DNA of 28,760 nt, from assembly GCA_900554135.1 (NCBI GenBank), contig USFU01000006.1, positions 1 through 28,760 of the forward strand, written 5' to 3'. Each line of letters opens with the position of its first letter. Within the stretch, counting starts at the first letter, position 1. Of the stretch, positions 7,581 to 15,150 are shown piece after piece. The stretch comes from an uncultured Collinsella sp. Lineage in GTDB: Bacteria > Actinomycetota > Coriobacteriia > Coriobacteriales > Coriobacteriaceae. The notes below the pieces were generated by a model. That model was not told the origin of the DNA and searched no databases. It worked only from the letters and a program-made list of their open reading frames with translations. The translations under genes and the position numbers were made by a program.

Positions 7581-8271
7581 CGAGCAGATGGCTGCCGCCG
7601 AGGGCCTGGGCTTTGTGCCCTACACCCGTCCGACCGGCACCGATGCGGCCGAGCCGCTCAAGATCGGCGTGCTTATCAGCGGTTCGGGTACCAACCTGCA
7701 GGCGCTGATCGACCTGATCGCCGCCGGCAAGCTCAACGCCTCGATTGAGCTTGTGGTGTCGAGCCGTCCATCGGCTAAGGGCTTGCAGCGCGCCGAGCGT
7801 GCGGGTATCCAGACGCTCACGCTGTCCAAGGACGTCTATGCCGACCCCATCGCGGCTGACGAGATTATCGCGCACGAGCTGCTCGAGCGCGGCTGCGAGT
7901 ACGTGGTGATGGCCGGTTACATGCGCATGGTGCACACGCCGCTGCTGGCGGCGTTCCCCAATCGCGTGGTCAACCTGCATCCGGCGCTGCTGCCGAGCTT
8001 TACCGGTGCCCATGCGATTGACGATGCGTTTGCTCGCGGCGTCAAGGTGACCGGCGTGACCGTGCACTTTGCCAACGAGATCTACGACAACGGCCCCATC
8101 ATCGCCCAGCGTGCGCTGGCTGTCGAGGAGGGCTGGGACGTCGACGCGCTCGAGGAGCACATCCACGCGATCGAGCATGTGCTGTATCCCGAGGTCGTGC
8201 AAATGCTCGCCGACGGCCGCGTTCACGTGCTGGAGAGCGGCAAGGTCGCAATTGATGCGCCGCGCGGCTAG
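7570..8271 (+). CDS. purN: PurN, phosphoribosylglycinamide formyltransferase
   Basis: PurN transfers a formyl group from 10-formyltetrahydrofolate to GAR. The ATG at 7570 lies inside the last codons of purM (11-base overlap), which suggests coupled translation; ATG 7588 is an alternative. The first 30 or so residues are an N-terminal extension. The family core then begins with IGVLISGSGTNLQALID. The catalytic Asn and His are in VNLHPALLPSF, and the conserved Asp is in YDNGPIIAQRAL. At 233 residues it is somewhat longer than typical PurN because of the N-terminal extension. A terminator follows, so this is the last gene of the purF operon. Confidence 0.96.
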   Translation: MSANEQMAAAEGLGFVPYTRPTGTDAAEPLKIGVLISGSGTNLQALIDLIAAGKLNASIELVVSSRPSAKGLQRAERAGIQTLTLSKDVYADPIAADEIIAHELLERGCEYVVMAGYMRMVHTPLLAAFPNRVVNLHPALLPSFTGAHAIDDAFARGVKVTGVTVHFANEIYDNGPIIAQRALAVEEGWDVDALEEHIHAIEHVLYPEVVQMLADGRVHVLESGKVAIDAPRG

Positions 8272-8301
8272 TGGCGCACAGTACAATTTAGCCGAGTAGT
8301 C

Positions 8302-8346
8302 AGGGTGGTCATTGGCGCCAAGGCGCAAGTGGCCACCCTTTGTTTT
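8302..8346 (+). terminator. Terminator of the purF-purM-purN operon
   Basis: AGGGTGG (8302-8308) pairs with CCACCCT (8333-8339) and is followed by TTGTTTT. The internal palindrome TTGGCGCCAA (8312-8321) can extend the fold. Confidence 0.75.
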
Positions 8347-8355
8347 AGGTAATCA

Positions 8356-8399
8356 CCTGCGACGCTCTTCAATGACTAGTCGTTAAAGAACGTCGCAGG
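8356..8399 (+). promoter_or_regulatory. 9-bp inverted repeat upstream of the PTS IIA gene
   Basis: CCTGCGACG at 8356-8364 is repeated in inverse at 8391-8399, 24 bases before the PTS gene start. It may be an operator or leader hairpin. Its function is not shown by sequence. Confidence 0.4.
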
Positions 8400-8423
8400 C
8401 GACAAGGTGAGAGAGGTGGGCCC

Positions 8424-8888
8424 ATGGCGGATAACGAAGCATTGTTTACGCCTGAGCTGGTGTTTTTTGATTGGGAGTGTGCGACGCCGGATGAGGTGTT
8501 TGCGCAGCTCGAGGACGAGCTCGCTCCGCGCGGCTACATTGCGCCCGGTTGGCTCGACGCCGTCCGCACGCGTGAGGACGCCTATCCCACGGGTCTCGCT
8601 ATGCCGGCGGCAAACATTGCCATTCCGCATACCGATCCGGGATTTGTGGCCAAGCCCTATATCGCGGTGGTAAAGCCCGCTGCACCCGTGACGTTCAACG
8701 CGATGGCGGGCATGGGCGCCCCGGTGCCGGCGCAGATCGTCATCAATCTGGGCATTGCCGAGCCGGGCGGCCAGGTCGAGGCCCTGCAAGCGCTTATGAA
8801 TATCTTTATGGATGCTGATGCCGCAGCCGATGTACTCGGCCAAACCACGCCGCAGGGCATGGTCGACGCCGTCCGTCGCCACTTTTAA
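8424..8888 (+). CDS. PTS EIIA component, fructose/galactitol (GatA-like) type
   Basis: EIIA proteins take a phosphate from HPr and pass it to EIIB. The 154 residues fit the PTS_EIIA_2 fold. YPTGLAMPAANIAIPHTD carries the active-site His69, and the wording of this block (YPTGL then PHT) is closest to galactitol-type GatA. The C-terminal helix around QALMNIFMDADAAADVL is also family-like. There is no EIIB or EIIC gene beside it, so it is an orphan component: it could serve a transporter elsewhere or act as a regulatory phosphoprotein. The ATG at 8424 was chosen by the family N-terminus and GAGAGGTGG upstream. Confidence 0.85.
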   Translation: MADNEALFTPELVFFDWECATPDEVFAQLEDELAPRGYIAPGWLDAVRTREDAYPTGLAMPAANIAIPHTDPGFVAKPYIAVVKPAAPVTFNAMAGMGAPVPAQIVINLGIAEPGGQVEALQALMNIFMDADAAADVLGQTTPQGMVDAVRRHF

Positions 8889-8896
8889 GACCGGCA

Positions 8897-8970
8897 CTTG
8901 GGGACTGTCCCTAACTTCCGGCCTAAAAGGAACGTCCCTAACTGCCGGGTCTGTCCCCTTTGCACCAAAA
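8897..8970. repeat. Degenerate GGGACAG-family intergenic repeat
   Basis: The sequence carries TTGGGGACTGTCCCTAA, a second GTCCCTAACTGCC and then CTGTCCCCTTTGCACC. These are inverted and direct copies of the same core that forms hairpins elsewhere in the window. The remaining gap to the next gene also contains GTCCCCC and palindromic TGGTGCA pieces but no gene. Confidence 0.55.
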
Positions 8971-9068
8971 TGGTGCAGATTAACCCGTCCCCCATGCACC
9001 AGGTGTGCCGCGGGGGCTGCGTTGTGACACAATGGCGTTTGTTCGATTCGTGATGCGAAAGGCCAAAC

Positions 9069-10292
9069 ATGGCAAATAAGAAAAAGAACCCCGAGGTCGC
9101 GCCGACGTCCGAGCAACGGTCCCGCGCCGCCTCCAGCTCTCGTAAAAAGCAGCGCAAGACCTATGTGTCCAAGACCGTCAAGATTGTCCTGGTGGTTATC
9201 GGCGTGCTGGCGATGCTGCTCTCCGTCTCGGCCATGGCGTGCTCCGGCCTGATGTCGCAGACCGAAAGTGCCAGCTCGGGCTATAAGCTTACTGGTGGCG
9301 TGGCTGCCACCATCAACGGCACCAACCTCACCGAGGACACCGTGACCAAGCAGATCATGAGCATGCGCACGTCCTACGGCTACACCAAGGACAAGGACTG
9401 GGCACAGTACCTGGTCGACAACGACCTCACACCCAAGAAGTACCGCAAACAGCTCATCGACTCCTACGCGCAGCAGATCCTGCTTCAGCAGGCGCAGAAG
9501 GAAAACGGCGTGACCGTCTCGGACGAGGAGGTCGAGAAGGCTTGGAAGGACGCCTGCAAGAGTGCCGGCGGCGCCAAAGCCTTTAAGAAGACGCTTAAGA
9601 CCTATGGCTACACCGAGGACACCTACAAGGACTCGCTCAAGGAGAGCCTGGCGCAGCAAAAGCTCAAGGATGCCGTGGCACCCACCAGCAAGCCCAAGGA
9701 CAGCGAGATTGTCGATTACATCAACGAGAACCTGTCCAACTACAATGACGCCCGTCGCTCGTCGAATATTCTGATCAAGGTCGATTCCGACGCTTCCGAC
9801 GAGGACAAGGCTGCCGCCAAGGCCAAGGCGCAGGAGTGCCTGGACAAGATCAACTCCGGCGAGCTGAGCTTTGAGGATGCCGTGGAGCAGTACTCCGACG
9901 ATACCGGCTCCAAGGATAAGAAGGGCGATGTGGGCTGGGACAAGCTCACCACCTTCGTCGACAGCTACCAGGCGGCGCTCGAGGGGCTCAACAAGGGCGA
10001 TGTGAGCGACGTCGTCGAGTCGACCTATGGTTATCACATCATCAAGTGCACCGACTACTTCCATGTCGATAATCAGGTCGATGACATTAAGCAGGTGCCC
10101 AAGGAGATCAAGAAGTACGTCTCCAACGTGGTGAAGACGCAGGCGGCAAGCACCGCGTACAGCGAGTGGCTGGAGCAGTACAAGAAGGACGCCGACATCA
10201 CCGTTAACCCCATGCCCAAGGACGTGCCGTACAACGTCAGCCTGAAGGGCGTCACCAAGAGCTCGACCGACAATTCGTCGACGACCAAGTAA
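9069..10292 (+). CDS. PrsA/SurA-like extracytoplasmic peptidyl-prolyl isomerase
   Basis: The protein probably helps secreted proteins fold outside the membrane. It has 407 residues: a Lys/Ser-rich cytoplasmic start (1-35), one hydrophobic helix (about 36-58), a SurA-N-like helical chaperone region (about 78-225), and a parvulin rotamase domain (about 228-330). The rotamase shows SSNILIKVD, SFEDAVEQYSDD, GDVGW and TYGYHIIKCTDYF. A charged C-terminal tail follows. The Cys in SAMACSG resembles a lipobox but lacks a good -3 residue, so a membrane-anchored form is as likely as a lipoprotein. The ATG is preceded by GCGAAAGG. The surface proteins further on are plausible clients, but nothing links them directly. 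Confidence 0.88.
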   Translation: MANKKKNPEVAPTSEQRSRAASSSRKKQRKTYVSKTVKIVLVVIGVLAMLLSVSAMACSGLMSQTESASSGYKLTGGVAATINGTNLTEDTVTKQIMSMRTSYGYTKDKDWAQYLVDNDLTPKKYRKQLIDSYAQQILLQQAQKENGVTVSDEEVEKAWKDACKSAGGAKAFKKTLKTYGYTEDTYKDSLKESLAQQKLKDAVAPTSKPKDSEIVDYINENLSNYNDARRSSNILIKVDSDASDEDKAAAKAKAQECLDKINSGELSFEDAVEQYSDDTGSKDKKGDVGWDKLTTFVDSYQAALEGLNKGDVSDVVESTYGYHIIKCTDYFHVDNQVDDIKQVPKEIKKYVSNVVKTQAASTAYSEWLEQYKKDADITVNPMPKDVPYNVSLKGVTKSSTDNSSTTK

Positions 10293-10346
10293 TCATGGGA
10301 CGGTGCTCGCGCGAGTGCCGCCCGCACTATTGAGGAGGATTTGCAG

Positions 10347-10790
10347 ATGACCAACGAAGAACTGCAGAAGGAAATGATTGCGGCCATGAAGGCCAAGGAC
10401 AAGGTTCGCCTGTCTATCATTCGCCAGGTTAAGGCCGAGGTGAAGAACATCGAGGTCAACGAGCGTCGTGATGTGACCGAGGAAGACGTCAACAGCATGA
10501 TCAAGCGTCTGATTAAGCAGACGAGCGAGACGCTGGAGATGTCCATTAAGGCCGGTACCGACCAGGAGCGTACCGACAACCTGACCGAGCAGGTCAAGAT
10601 TCTGGAGAGCCTGCTGCCCGCGCAGGTTTCGGGCGAGGAGCTCGAGGCCCTGATCGAGCAGGTCATCGCCGAGCTGGGCGCTACTTCCAAGAAGCAGATG
10701 GGCCAGGTCATGGGAGCACTCGGCAAGGCCACCGGCGGCAACTTCGATAAGCCTGCGGCTGCCAAGATTGTCGGAGCCCGCCTTGCGTAG
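10347..10790 (+). CDS. GatB/YqeY domain-containing protein
   Basis: The 147-residue protein matches stand-alone YqeY proteins, which correspond to the tail domain of the GatB subunit of tRNA amidotransferase. Features seen are the N-terminal helix ending KAKDKVRLSIIRQVKAEVKN, the EED segment, LPAQVSGEEL, and the conserved C-terminal MGQVMGALGKATGG helix pair. Its cellular role is unclear; tRNA-related helper activity has been proposed for the family. GAGGAGG at 10332-10338 fits the ATG at 10347 better than the TTG six bases upstream. It follows the PPIase gene by 54 bases and ends at a strong terminator. Confidence 0.9.
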   Translation: MTNEELQKEMIAAMKAKDKVRLSIIRQVKAEVKNIEVNERRDVTEEDVNSMIKRLIKQTSETLEMSIKAGTDQERTDNLTEQVKILESLLPAQVSGEELEALIEQVIAELGATSKKQMGQVMGALGKATGGNFDKPAAAKIVGARLA

Positions 10791-10819
10791 GGGCCGAGCG
10801 GTACACAGTTGAGGCTGAG

Positions 10820-10852
10820 GGGGCGTGACCATTGCGGTCGCGCCCCTTTTTT
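10820..10852 (+). terminator. Rho-independent terminator after the YqeY gene
   Basis: GGGGCGTGACC and GGTCGCGCCCC form an 11-bp stem with one G/T pair and a 5-nt loop, followed by six T. Confidence 0.93.
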
Positions 10853-10873
10853 GGCTGGGTACTCATTGGGGAT

Positions 10874-10942
10874 ACTCATTGGGGACAGGCTTAAATGAGT
10901 GGCCAATGAGTAGGTACTCATTTAAGTCTGTCCCCAATGAGT
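10874..10942. repeat. 27-bp hairpin of the GGGGACAG family
   Basis: Arms 10874-10900 and 10916-10942 are complementary over 27 bp with a single G/T pair, around a 15-nt loop. The core TTGGGGACAG is preceded by a partial tandem copy (ACTCATTGGGGA). It lies between the YqeY terminator and the ABC transporter genes. Confidence 0.85.
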
Positions 10943-11047
10943 GGGTGGAAGGTTGCGGGCTCTTTACGGGAATGTAGTGTGGGCTGCGGAAACGTGGTTC
11001 TTTCCGTACAATAGTTCAACTCGTGTAAACGCAGGGAAGGGACATTC

Positions 11048-11779
11048 ATGGCAGACATGATCGAGATCAAGCATCTCAACAAGTACTTTGGCGACCTGCA
11101 TGTGCTCAAAGATATCAACCTCACCGTCAAGCGCGGCGAGAAGCTCGTAATGATCGGGCCTTCCGGCTCGGGTAAGTCGACGCTCATCCGTTGCGTCGAT
11201 TATCTGGAGGAGCCCACGTCGGGCGAGGTCGTCATCGACGGTACGCCGCTTACCAAAAAGAACCACCTGGAGATGGCTCGCAAGTATAGTTCCATGGTGT
11301 TTCAGCAGTTCAACCTGTATCCCAACATGACGGTGCTGGGCAACCTGACGCTGGCGCCCATCAAACTACAAAAGAAGAGCAAGGAGGAGGCGACCGAGAT
11401 CGCCATCGCCGCGCTCAAGCGCGTCGGCATGGCGCATAAGGCCGGCGAGTATCCGCAGAATCTCTCGGGTGGTCAGCAGCAGCGCATCGCCATCGCCCGT
11501 GCCCTGTGCACCAAGCAGCCCATCATCCTGTTTGACGAGCCGACCTCGGCGCTCGACCCCGAGATGGTCCAGGAGGTTCTGGACGTTATGATTGAGCTCG
11601 CGCAGGAGGACATCACCATGATCTGCGTAACGCACGAGATGGGCTTTGCGCGCCAGGTGGCCGACCGCGTCATCTTTATGGAGGACGGCCGCATCCTGGA
11701 GGAGGGCACGCCCGAGCACTTCTTCGATAACCCCGAGAACCCGCGCTGCCGCGAGTTCCTGTCCAAGATTCTGCACTAG
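11048..11779 (+). CDS. Polar amino acid ABC transporter, ATP-binding subunit (GlnQ-like)
   Basis: The subunit hydrolyses ATP to drive amino acid import. The 243 residues carry all ABC signatures: Walker [10 protein letters not shown] (37-45), Q-loop in [16 protein letters not shown], signature LSGGQQQR (139-146), Walker [15 protein letters not shown] (159-172) and the H-loop in CVTHEMGF. The [10 protein letters not shown] wording is characteristic of the polar amino acid family. A possible -10 TACAAT lies at 11007-11012. The receptor and two permease genes follow in the same orientation with gaps of 3 to 25 bases, forming a complete importer operon. The amino acid transported cannot be read from this subunit. 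Confidence 0.95.
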   Translation: MADMIEIKHLNKYFGDLHVLKDINLTVKRGEKLVMIGPSGSGKSTLIRCVDYLEEPTSGEVVIDGTPLTKKNHLEMARKYSSMVFQQFNLYPNMTVLGNLTLAPIKLQKKSKEEATEIAIAALKRVGMAHKAGEYPQNLSGGQQQRIAIARALCTKQPIILFDEPTSALDPEMVQEVLDVMIELAQEDITMICVTHEMGFARQVADRVIFMEDGRILEEGTPEHFFDNPENPRCREFLSKILH

Positions 11780-11787
11780 GCGCGGTG

Positions 11788-12663
11788 ATGGACATGACGG
11801 ATATGACGAGGGCGGCCGTGTCGCGCCGTCACTTTTTGCAGCTGGCTGGCGCCGGCATGCTTGCGCTGACGGGGACCGCGCTTGCCGGTTGCGGCAACTC
11901 CACCAGCGGCGAGGGCTCTGACAAGGGGTCCAAGCTTGCGGCCATCAAGTCGCGTGGCCGTCTGAATGCCGGCGTTAAGAAGGACGTTCCCGGCTATGGC
12001 TATTACGACACCGCCAAGGGCCGCTTTGAGGGCATGGAAGTCGATCTGTGCTACCAGATCGCCGCTGCCGTCTTTGGCGTGAGCTACAAGGAGGCCCGCG
12101 CCCAGGAGCTTGTCGAGTTTACCGACGTAACGCCCAAGACGCGCGGCCCGCTGATCGATAACGGCCAACTTGACGTGGTCGCGGCGACCTACACCATCAC
12201 CGACGAACGCAAGAAGAGCTGGGATTTCTCGACGCCGTACCGCACCGACTACGTGGGACTCATGGTCAAGAAGCGTTCGGGCTTTACCTCGATTGAGGAC
12301 CTGGACGGTAAGGTCATTGGCGTGAGCCAGGGCGCCACCACGCAGAGCCTGATCGAGCAGATGATCAAGGACAACGGCTTTAGCTGCAAGCCCGAGTTTA
12401 GGGCCTTTAGTGGCTACCCCATCATCAAGAGTTCGCTCGACGCCGGCAATATCGACGTCTTTGCCATGGACCGCTCCACGCTGGCCGGTTACATGAACGA
12501 GACCGTTGAGCTGCTGCAGCCCGAGGTCAAGTTTGGCGAGCAGGGCTACGGCGTGGCGACCAAGAAGGGCTGCGACCTTTCCGCCGTGGTCGATCAGGTG
12601 ATTTGCGATCGCCTGGCCGATGGCTGGCTCGACCAAGAGGTTAAGACCTGGGGTCTTGTATAG
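11788..12663 (+). CDS. Extracellular amino acid-binding lipoprotein of the ABC importer (Tat-type signal)
   Basis: This is the periplasmic-binding-protein type receptor of the importer. The signal region has SRRHFLQLAGAGMLAL, a twin-arginine motif, followed by lipobox LAGC with Cys35. This suggests Tat export and lipid anchoring. The SBP_bac_3 fold follows: KSRGRLNAGVKKDVPGYGY, FEGMEVDLCYQIAAAVF, GQLDVVAATYTITDERKK, WDFSTPYRTDYVGLMVKK, and the second lobe with DLDGKVIGVSQGATTQSLIE. The pattern of the family suggests glutamate, aspartate or glutamine but is not decisive. Several starts are possible (GTG 11785, ATG 11788, 11794, 11803) and none has a strong ribosome site; coupling to the ATPase gene, which ends 8 bases earlier, is likely. 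Confidence 0.93.
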   Translation: MDMTDMTRAAVSRRHFLQLAGAGMLALTGTALAGCGNSTSGEGSDKGSKLAAIKSRGRLNAGVKKDVPGYGYYDTAKGRFEGMEVDLCYQIAAAVFGVSYKEARAQELVEFTDVTPKTRGPLIDNGQLDVVAATYTITDERKKSWDFSTPYRTDYVGLMVKKRSGFTSIEDLDGKVIGVSQGATTQSLIEQMIKDNGFSCKPEFRAFSGYPIIKSSLDAGNIDVFAMDRSTLAGYMNETVELLQPEVKFGEQGYGVATKKGCDLSAVVDQVICDRLADGWLDQEVKTWGLV

Positions 12664-12688
12664 GCGCATCGTCCAAGGAAGGAATCAA

Positions 12689-13435
12689 ATGCTCGAAGGA
12701 TTATTTGACGCCGACCGTTGGTCGACGACATTTCAAAACATGGGACCCTTCTGGGAGGGCTTTGGCGTGACGCTGCAAGTGGTCGTTGCCGGTCTGCTGC
12801 TGTCGCTGGTACTGGGCACGCTGCTGGGCGTGTTCTCTACCACTCGCTCGCGCGTGCTGCGCGCCATAAGCCGCGTGTACGTGGAGTTTTACCAGAATAC
12901 CCCGTTGCCCGTGCAGGTGCTCTTTATGTACATGGCCGGTCCGCAGTTTTTGCAGGCCATAACCGGTGCCGATCAGCCGGTGCGCATCGCGCCGTTCGTG
13001 CTGGGCTTCTTGGGTGTGGGCCTGTATCACGCGGCCTACATTTCGGAGGTCATCCGCACCGGTATCGAGGCAGTTCCGCGCGGTCAGATGGAGGCGGCCC
13101 AGAGCCAGGGCTTCACCCGTGCGCAGGCGTACTGGTACATCGTGCTGCCCCAGACGTTCAAGATCATTTTGCCGCCGCTGTGTAACCAGGCGCTCAACCT
13201 GGTCAAGAACACGTCGGTGTTGGCACTTGTGGCTGGCGGCGACCTTATGTACCGTTCCGATAATTTTGTGAGTCTGTACGGTTACCTGCAGGGATACATC
13301 GTCTGCTGCCTTATGTACTTCATCATCTGCTTTCCGCTCGCCATGCTGGTGCAGTGGCTCGAGCGCCGCTCCAAGGAGCGTCCGCGCGGCGTGAGCCTGG
13401 CCGAGCTGGGGCTCGACAATGTAGAGGAGGCCTAG
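12689..13435 (+). CDS. Amino acid ABC transporter permease, first subunit
   Basis: The 248-residue membrane protein is a HisM/GlnP-type permease. Hydrophobic helices fill the chain, with family motifs FYQNTPLPVQV and YHAAYISEVIRTGIEAVPRG leading into the EAA loop (QMEAAQSQGFTRAQAYWYIV), which contacts the ATPase. AAGGAAGGA stands before the ATG at 12689; the longer open frame upstream overlaps the receptor gene and is not supported. A charged C-terminal tail (RRSKERPRGVSLAEL) follows the last helix. The second permease begins three bases after its stop. Confidence 0.94.
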   Translation: MLEGLFDADRWSTTFQNMGPFWEGFGVTLQVVVAGLLLSLVLGTLLGVFSTTRSRVLRAISRVYVEFYQNTPLPVQVLFMYMAGPQFLQAITGADQPVRIAPFVLGFLGVGLYHAAYISEVIRTGIEAVPRGQMEAAQSQGFTRAQAYWYIVLPQTFKIILPPLCNQALNLVKNTSVLALVAGGDLMYRSDNFVSLYGYLQGYIVCCLMYFIICFPLAMLVQWLERRSKERPRGVSLAELGLDNVEEA

Positions 13436-13438
13436 CGC

Positions 13439-14077
13439 ATGGAAATCTTCAACGCGACGAATCTGCTCTACATCTGGGGCGGCTTTGTTAAGACAATCGA
13501 GATCTCGGCGCTGTCGATCTTTTTCTCGCTCATCTTTGGCACGGTGCTGGCGCTTGTTAAAAGCTATGCGCCCCGCCCGTTCCGTATTTTGGTGAGCGCC
13601 TATATTGAGCTGTTCCGTTGCACGCCGAACCTGCTGTGGATCCTGTTTATCTACTTTACGGTGCAGGGTTTGGACATTGTGATTTCGACCATCGCCTTTA
13701 CGCTGTTTACCAGCGCTGTTATGGCCGAGATTGTGCGCGGCGGCCTCAACTCGATTCCGCGCGGCCAGTTTGAGGCAGCGCAGAGCCAGGGCTTCGGCTT
13801 CTTTGCCACCATGCGCTACATCATTCTGCCGCAGACGTTTAAGACGATCATTCCGGCGCTGTTTAGCCAATGCACGACCGTCATCAAGGACAGCTCGTAT
13901 CTTTCGGGCATCAACGTGGCCGAGCTCATGTACACGGCAAACGTCGTGATGGCCCACGCGATCGACCTGTCGCAGGTGCTTATGCTCTACGGCCTGGTGT
14001 TCGCGATGTACTTTGTGCTCAACTTTGGTATCTCGCTGCTGGTGAGGGCATATCAGCGCCGAATCGTAGCTGCATAA
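13439..14077 (+). CDS. Amino acid ABC transporter permease, second subunit
   Basis: The 212-residue protein is the partner permease. It has helix-rich sequence with YIELFRCTPNLLWILFIYF and the EAA loop FEAAQSQGFGFFATMRYIIL. GAGGAGG inside the end of the previous gene serves as its ribosome site, so the two subunits are tightly coupled. The stop codon overlaps the first base of the 31-bp GGGACAG palindrome, which may end the operon. Confidence 0.94.
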   Translation: MEIFNATNLLYIWGGFVKTIEISALSIFFSLIFGTVLALVKSYAPRPFRILVSAYIELFRCTPNLLWILFIYFTVQGLDIVISTIAFTLFTSAVMAEIVRGGLNSIPRGQFEAAQSQGFGFFATMRYIILPQTFKTIIPALFSQCTTVIKDSSYLSGINVAELMYTANVVMAHAIDLSQVLMLYGLVFAMYFVLNFGISLLVRAYQRRIVAA

Positions 14078-14107
14078 TGTGACAAAGGGACAGTCCCTTT
14101 GTCACAT
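14077..14107. repeat. 31-bp near-perfect palindrome with GGGACAGTCCC core
   Basis: Fifteen bases on each side of a central A at 14092 are exact inverse copies (ATGTGACAAAGGGAC and its complement). It joins the permease stop codon to the region just before the next ribosome site. There is no T-run, so it is not a classical terminator; it belongs to the GGGACAG family. Confidence 0.9.
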
Positions 14108-14123
14108 AGAGAAAGGAATCGCG

Positions 14124-14747
14124 ATGAGCGATCTGGAGAACAAGAAGAGTCCTGTGGTCATTACCATCGCGCGCGACTTTGGTGCCGAGGGCCACGAGAT
14201 CGGACGCATCCTCGCCAACGAGTTGGGGATTCCGCTGTATGACAACGAGCTGCTGGTGCGCGCGTCGCTGCGCGCGGGCGAGTCGCTCGACAAGATGGCT
14301 GCCTACGACGAGCGTCTAGCCGTGGAGAACATGGCGTTTCTGCCCGACCGCTACGACGCGCGTTCGTACTCGGACAAGTTGTTCCAAAAGATGAGCCAGG
14401 TGATTTTGGACCTGGGCGAGACCGAGAGCTGCATTATCGAAGGCCGCCTGTCCGATTACCTGTTGCGTAACAACCCCAACCACATTGCCGTGTTGGTGAC
14501 CGCACCCTTCGAGGATCGCGTCGAGATTGTGCGCAAGAAGCGTGGCCTTAACAAAAAGAAGGGCGCCAAGCTGGTCAAGCAGCAGCAGAAGGCGCGCGAG
14601 GCGTTCTATAAGCGCTACAGCGCCGGCAAGTGGAAGATGACGAGCGGTAAAGACATCGTCGTCAACCGCGCCAAGCTGGGCCGTGAAGGCTGTAAGGACG
14701 TCATCGCCGCTGCCTACCGCTACAAAGTGGCGCAGCTCGAAGGCTAG
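14124..14747 (+). CDS. Cytidylate kinase-like family protein (PF13189)
   Basis: The 207 residues match the cytidylate kinase-like family, which is common in gut anaerobes and of uncertain substrate. The start ITIARDFGAEGHEIGRIL replaces the classical P-loop with a Gly-poor variant, followed by ELGIPLYDNELL. CIIEGRLSDYLL and the RK..GLNKKKGAKLVKQQQ lid region come later, then a YSAGKWKMTSGKDIVVN block. A true nucleoside-monophosphate kinase activity is not established for this class. AAAGGAATCGCG precedes the ATG at 14124. The 31-bp palindrome separates it from the ABC operon, so it may have its own promoter or depend on read-through. Confidence 0.8.
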   Translation: MSDLENKKSPVVITIARDFGAEGHEIGRILANELGIPLYDNELLVRASLRAGESLDKMAAYDERLAVENMAFLPDRYDARSYSDKLFQKMSQVILDLGETESCIIEGRLSDYLLRNNPNHIAVLVTAPFEDRVEIVRKKRGLNKKKGAKLVKQQQKAREAFYKRYSAGKWKMTSGKDIVVNRAKLGREGCKDVIAAAYRYKVAQLEG

Positions 14748-14753
14748 CCGACC

Positions 14754-14799
14754 AAAACCACCACAAAGGGGACAGGCACCTTTGCGGTGGTTTTTGTTT
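14754..14799 (+). terminator. Terminator of the GGGGACAG family after the kinase-like gene
   Basis: AAACCACCACAAAGG and CCTTTGCGGTGGTTT pair with one mismatch around the loop GGACAGGCA-like core, followed by TTGTTTT. It begins 6 bases after the stop codon. Confidence 0.8.
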
Positions 14800-14837
14800 T
14801 AGGCGGAGAAAGTCAACTGGTTCTGCGGGGCCGATCA

Positions 14838-14910
14838 CTCAAAGAACTCAAAGATGCTCAAAAAACTCAAAGATGCTCAAAAAACTCAACGGCGCTCAAA
14901 ATACTCAAGG
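14838..14910. repeat. 19-bp tandem repeat, three units plus partials
   Basis: ACTCAAAGATGCTCAAAAA occurs exactly at 14846-14864 and 14865-14883, with a diverged third unit at 14884-14902 and partial units at both ends. Confidence 0.8.
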
Positions 14911-14937
14911 GCGGGCGCCGCTTAGTTTCCTTTACTG

Positions 14938-15075
14938 TCTCGATCTGTAACATCTGGGTGGTTAAATCGTCTCTATCTGTTACAGATTTAGATAAAACGC
15001 GGAGCCGAGTGGGGAAATCTAAATCTGTAACAGCTGGCCTGCTATTTGGGGTCTAGATGTTACAGATTGAGACAA
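14938..15075. repeat. Two-cell ATCTGTAACA/TGTTACAGAT repeat, copy A
   Basis: Cell 1 is 14943-14987 and cell 2 is 15023-15067. Each is 45 nt, opening with ATCTGTAACA and closing with the inverse TGTTACAGAT. The same two-cell structure recurs at 21405 and 28377. Confidence 0.85.
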
Positions 15076-15103
15076 ACTGGTGGAGAGAACTGCCGTGTCG
15101 TTC

Positions 15104-15146
15104 AAACCACCACAAAGGGGCCAGGCACCTTTGTGGTGGTTTTTGT
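15104..15146 (+). terminator. Second copy of the CCACCACAAAGG hairpin
   Basis: A perfect 15-bp stem (15104-15118 with 15128-15142) with a 9-nt loop and T-rich tail. It is nearly identical to the hairpin at 14754, forming a direct repeat about 350 bp away. No gene ends here, so it is probably a mobile or duplicated copy rather than a needed terminator. Confidence 0.75.
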
Positions 15147-15150
15147 TTCA

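Noticed and set aside
8376..10064. A 562-codon open frame on the - strand
   Set aside because: It runs opposite both the PTS IIA gene and the PPIase gene, which have strong family motifs; its own product has none.
14938..15075. The repeated cells considered as a small CRISPR array
   Set aside because: Only two cells per copy, borders are inverted rather than direct repeats, and no cas genes are near.
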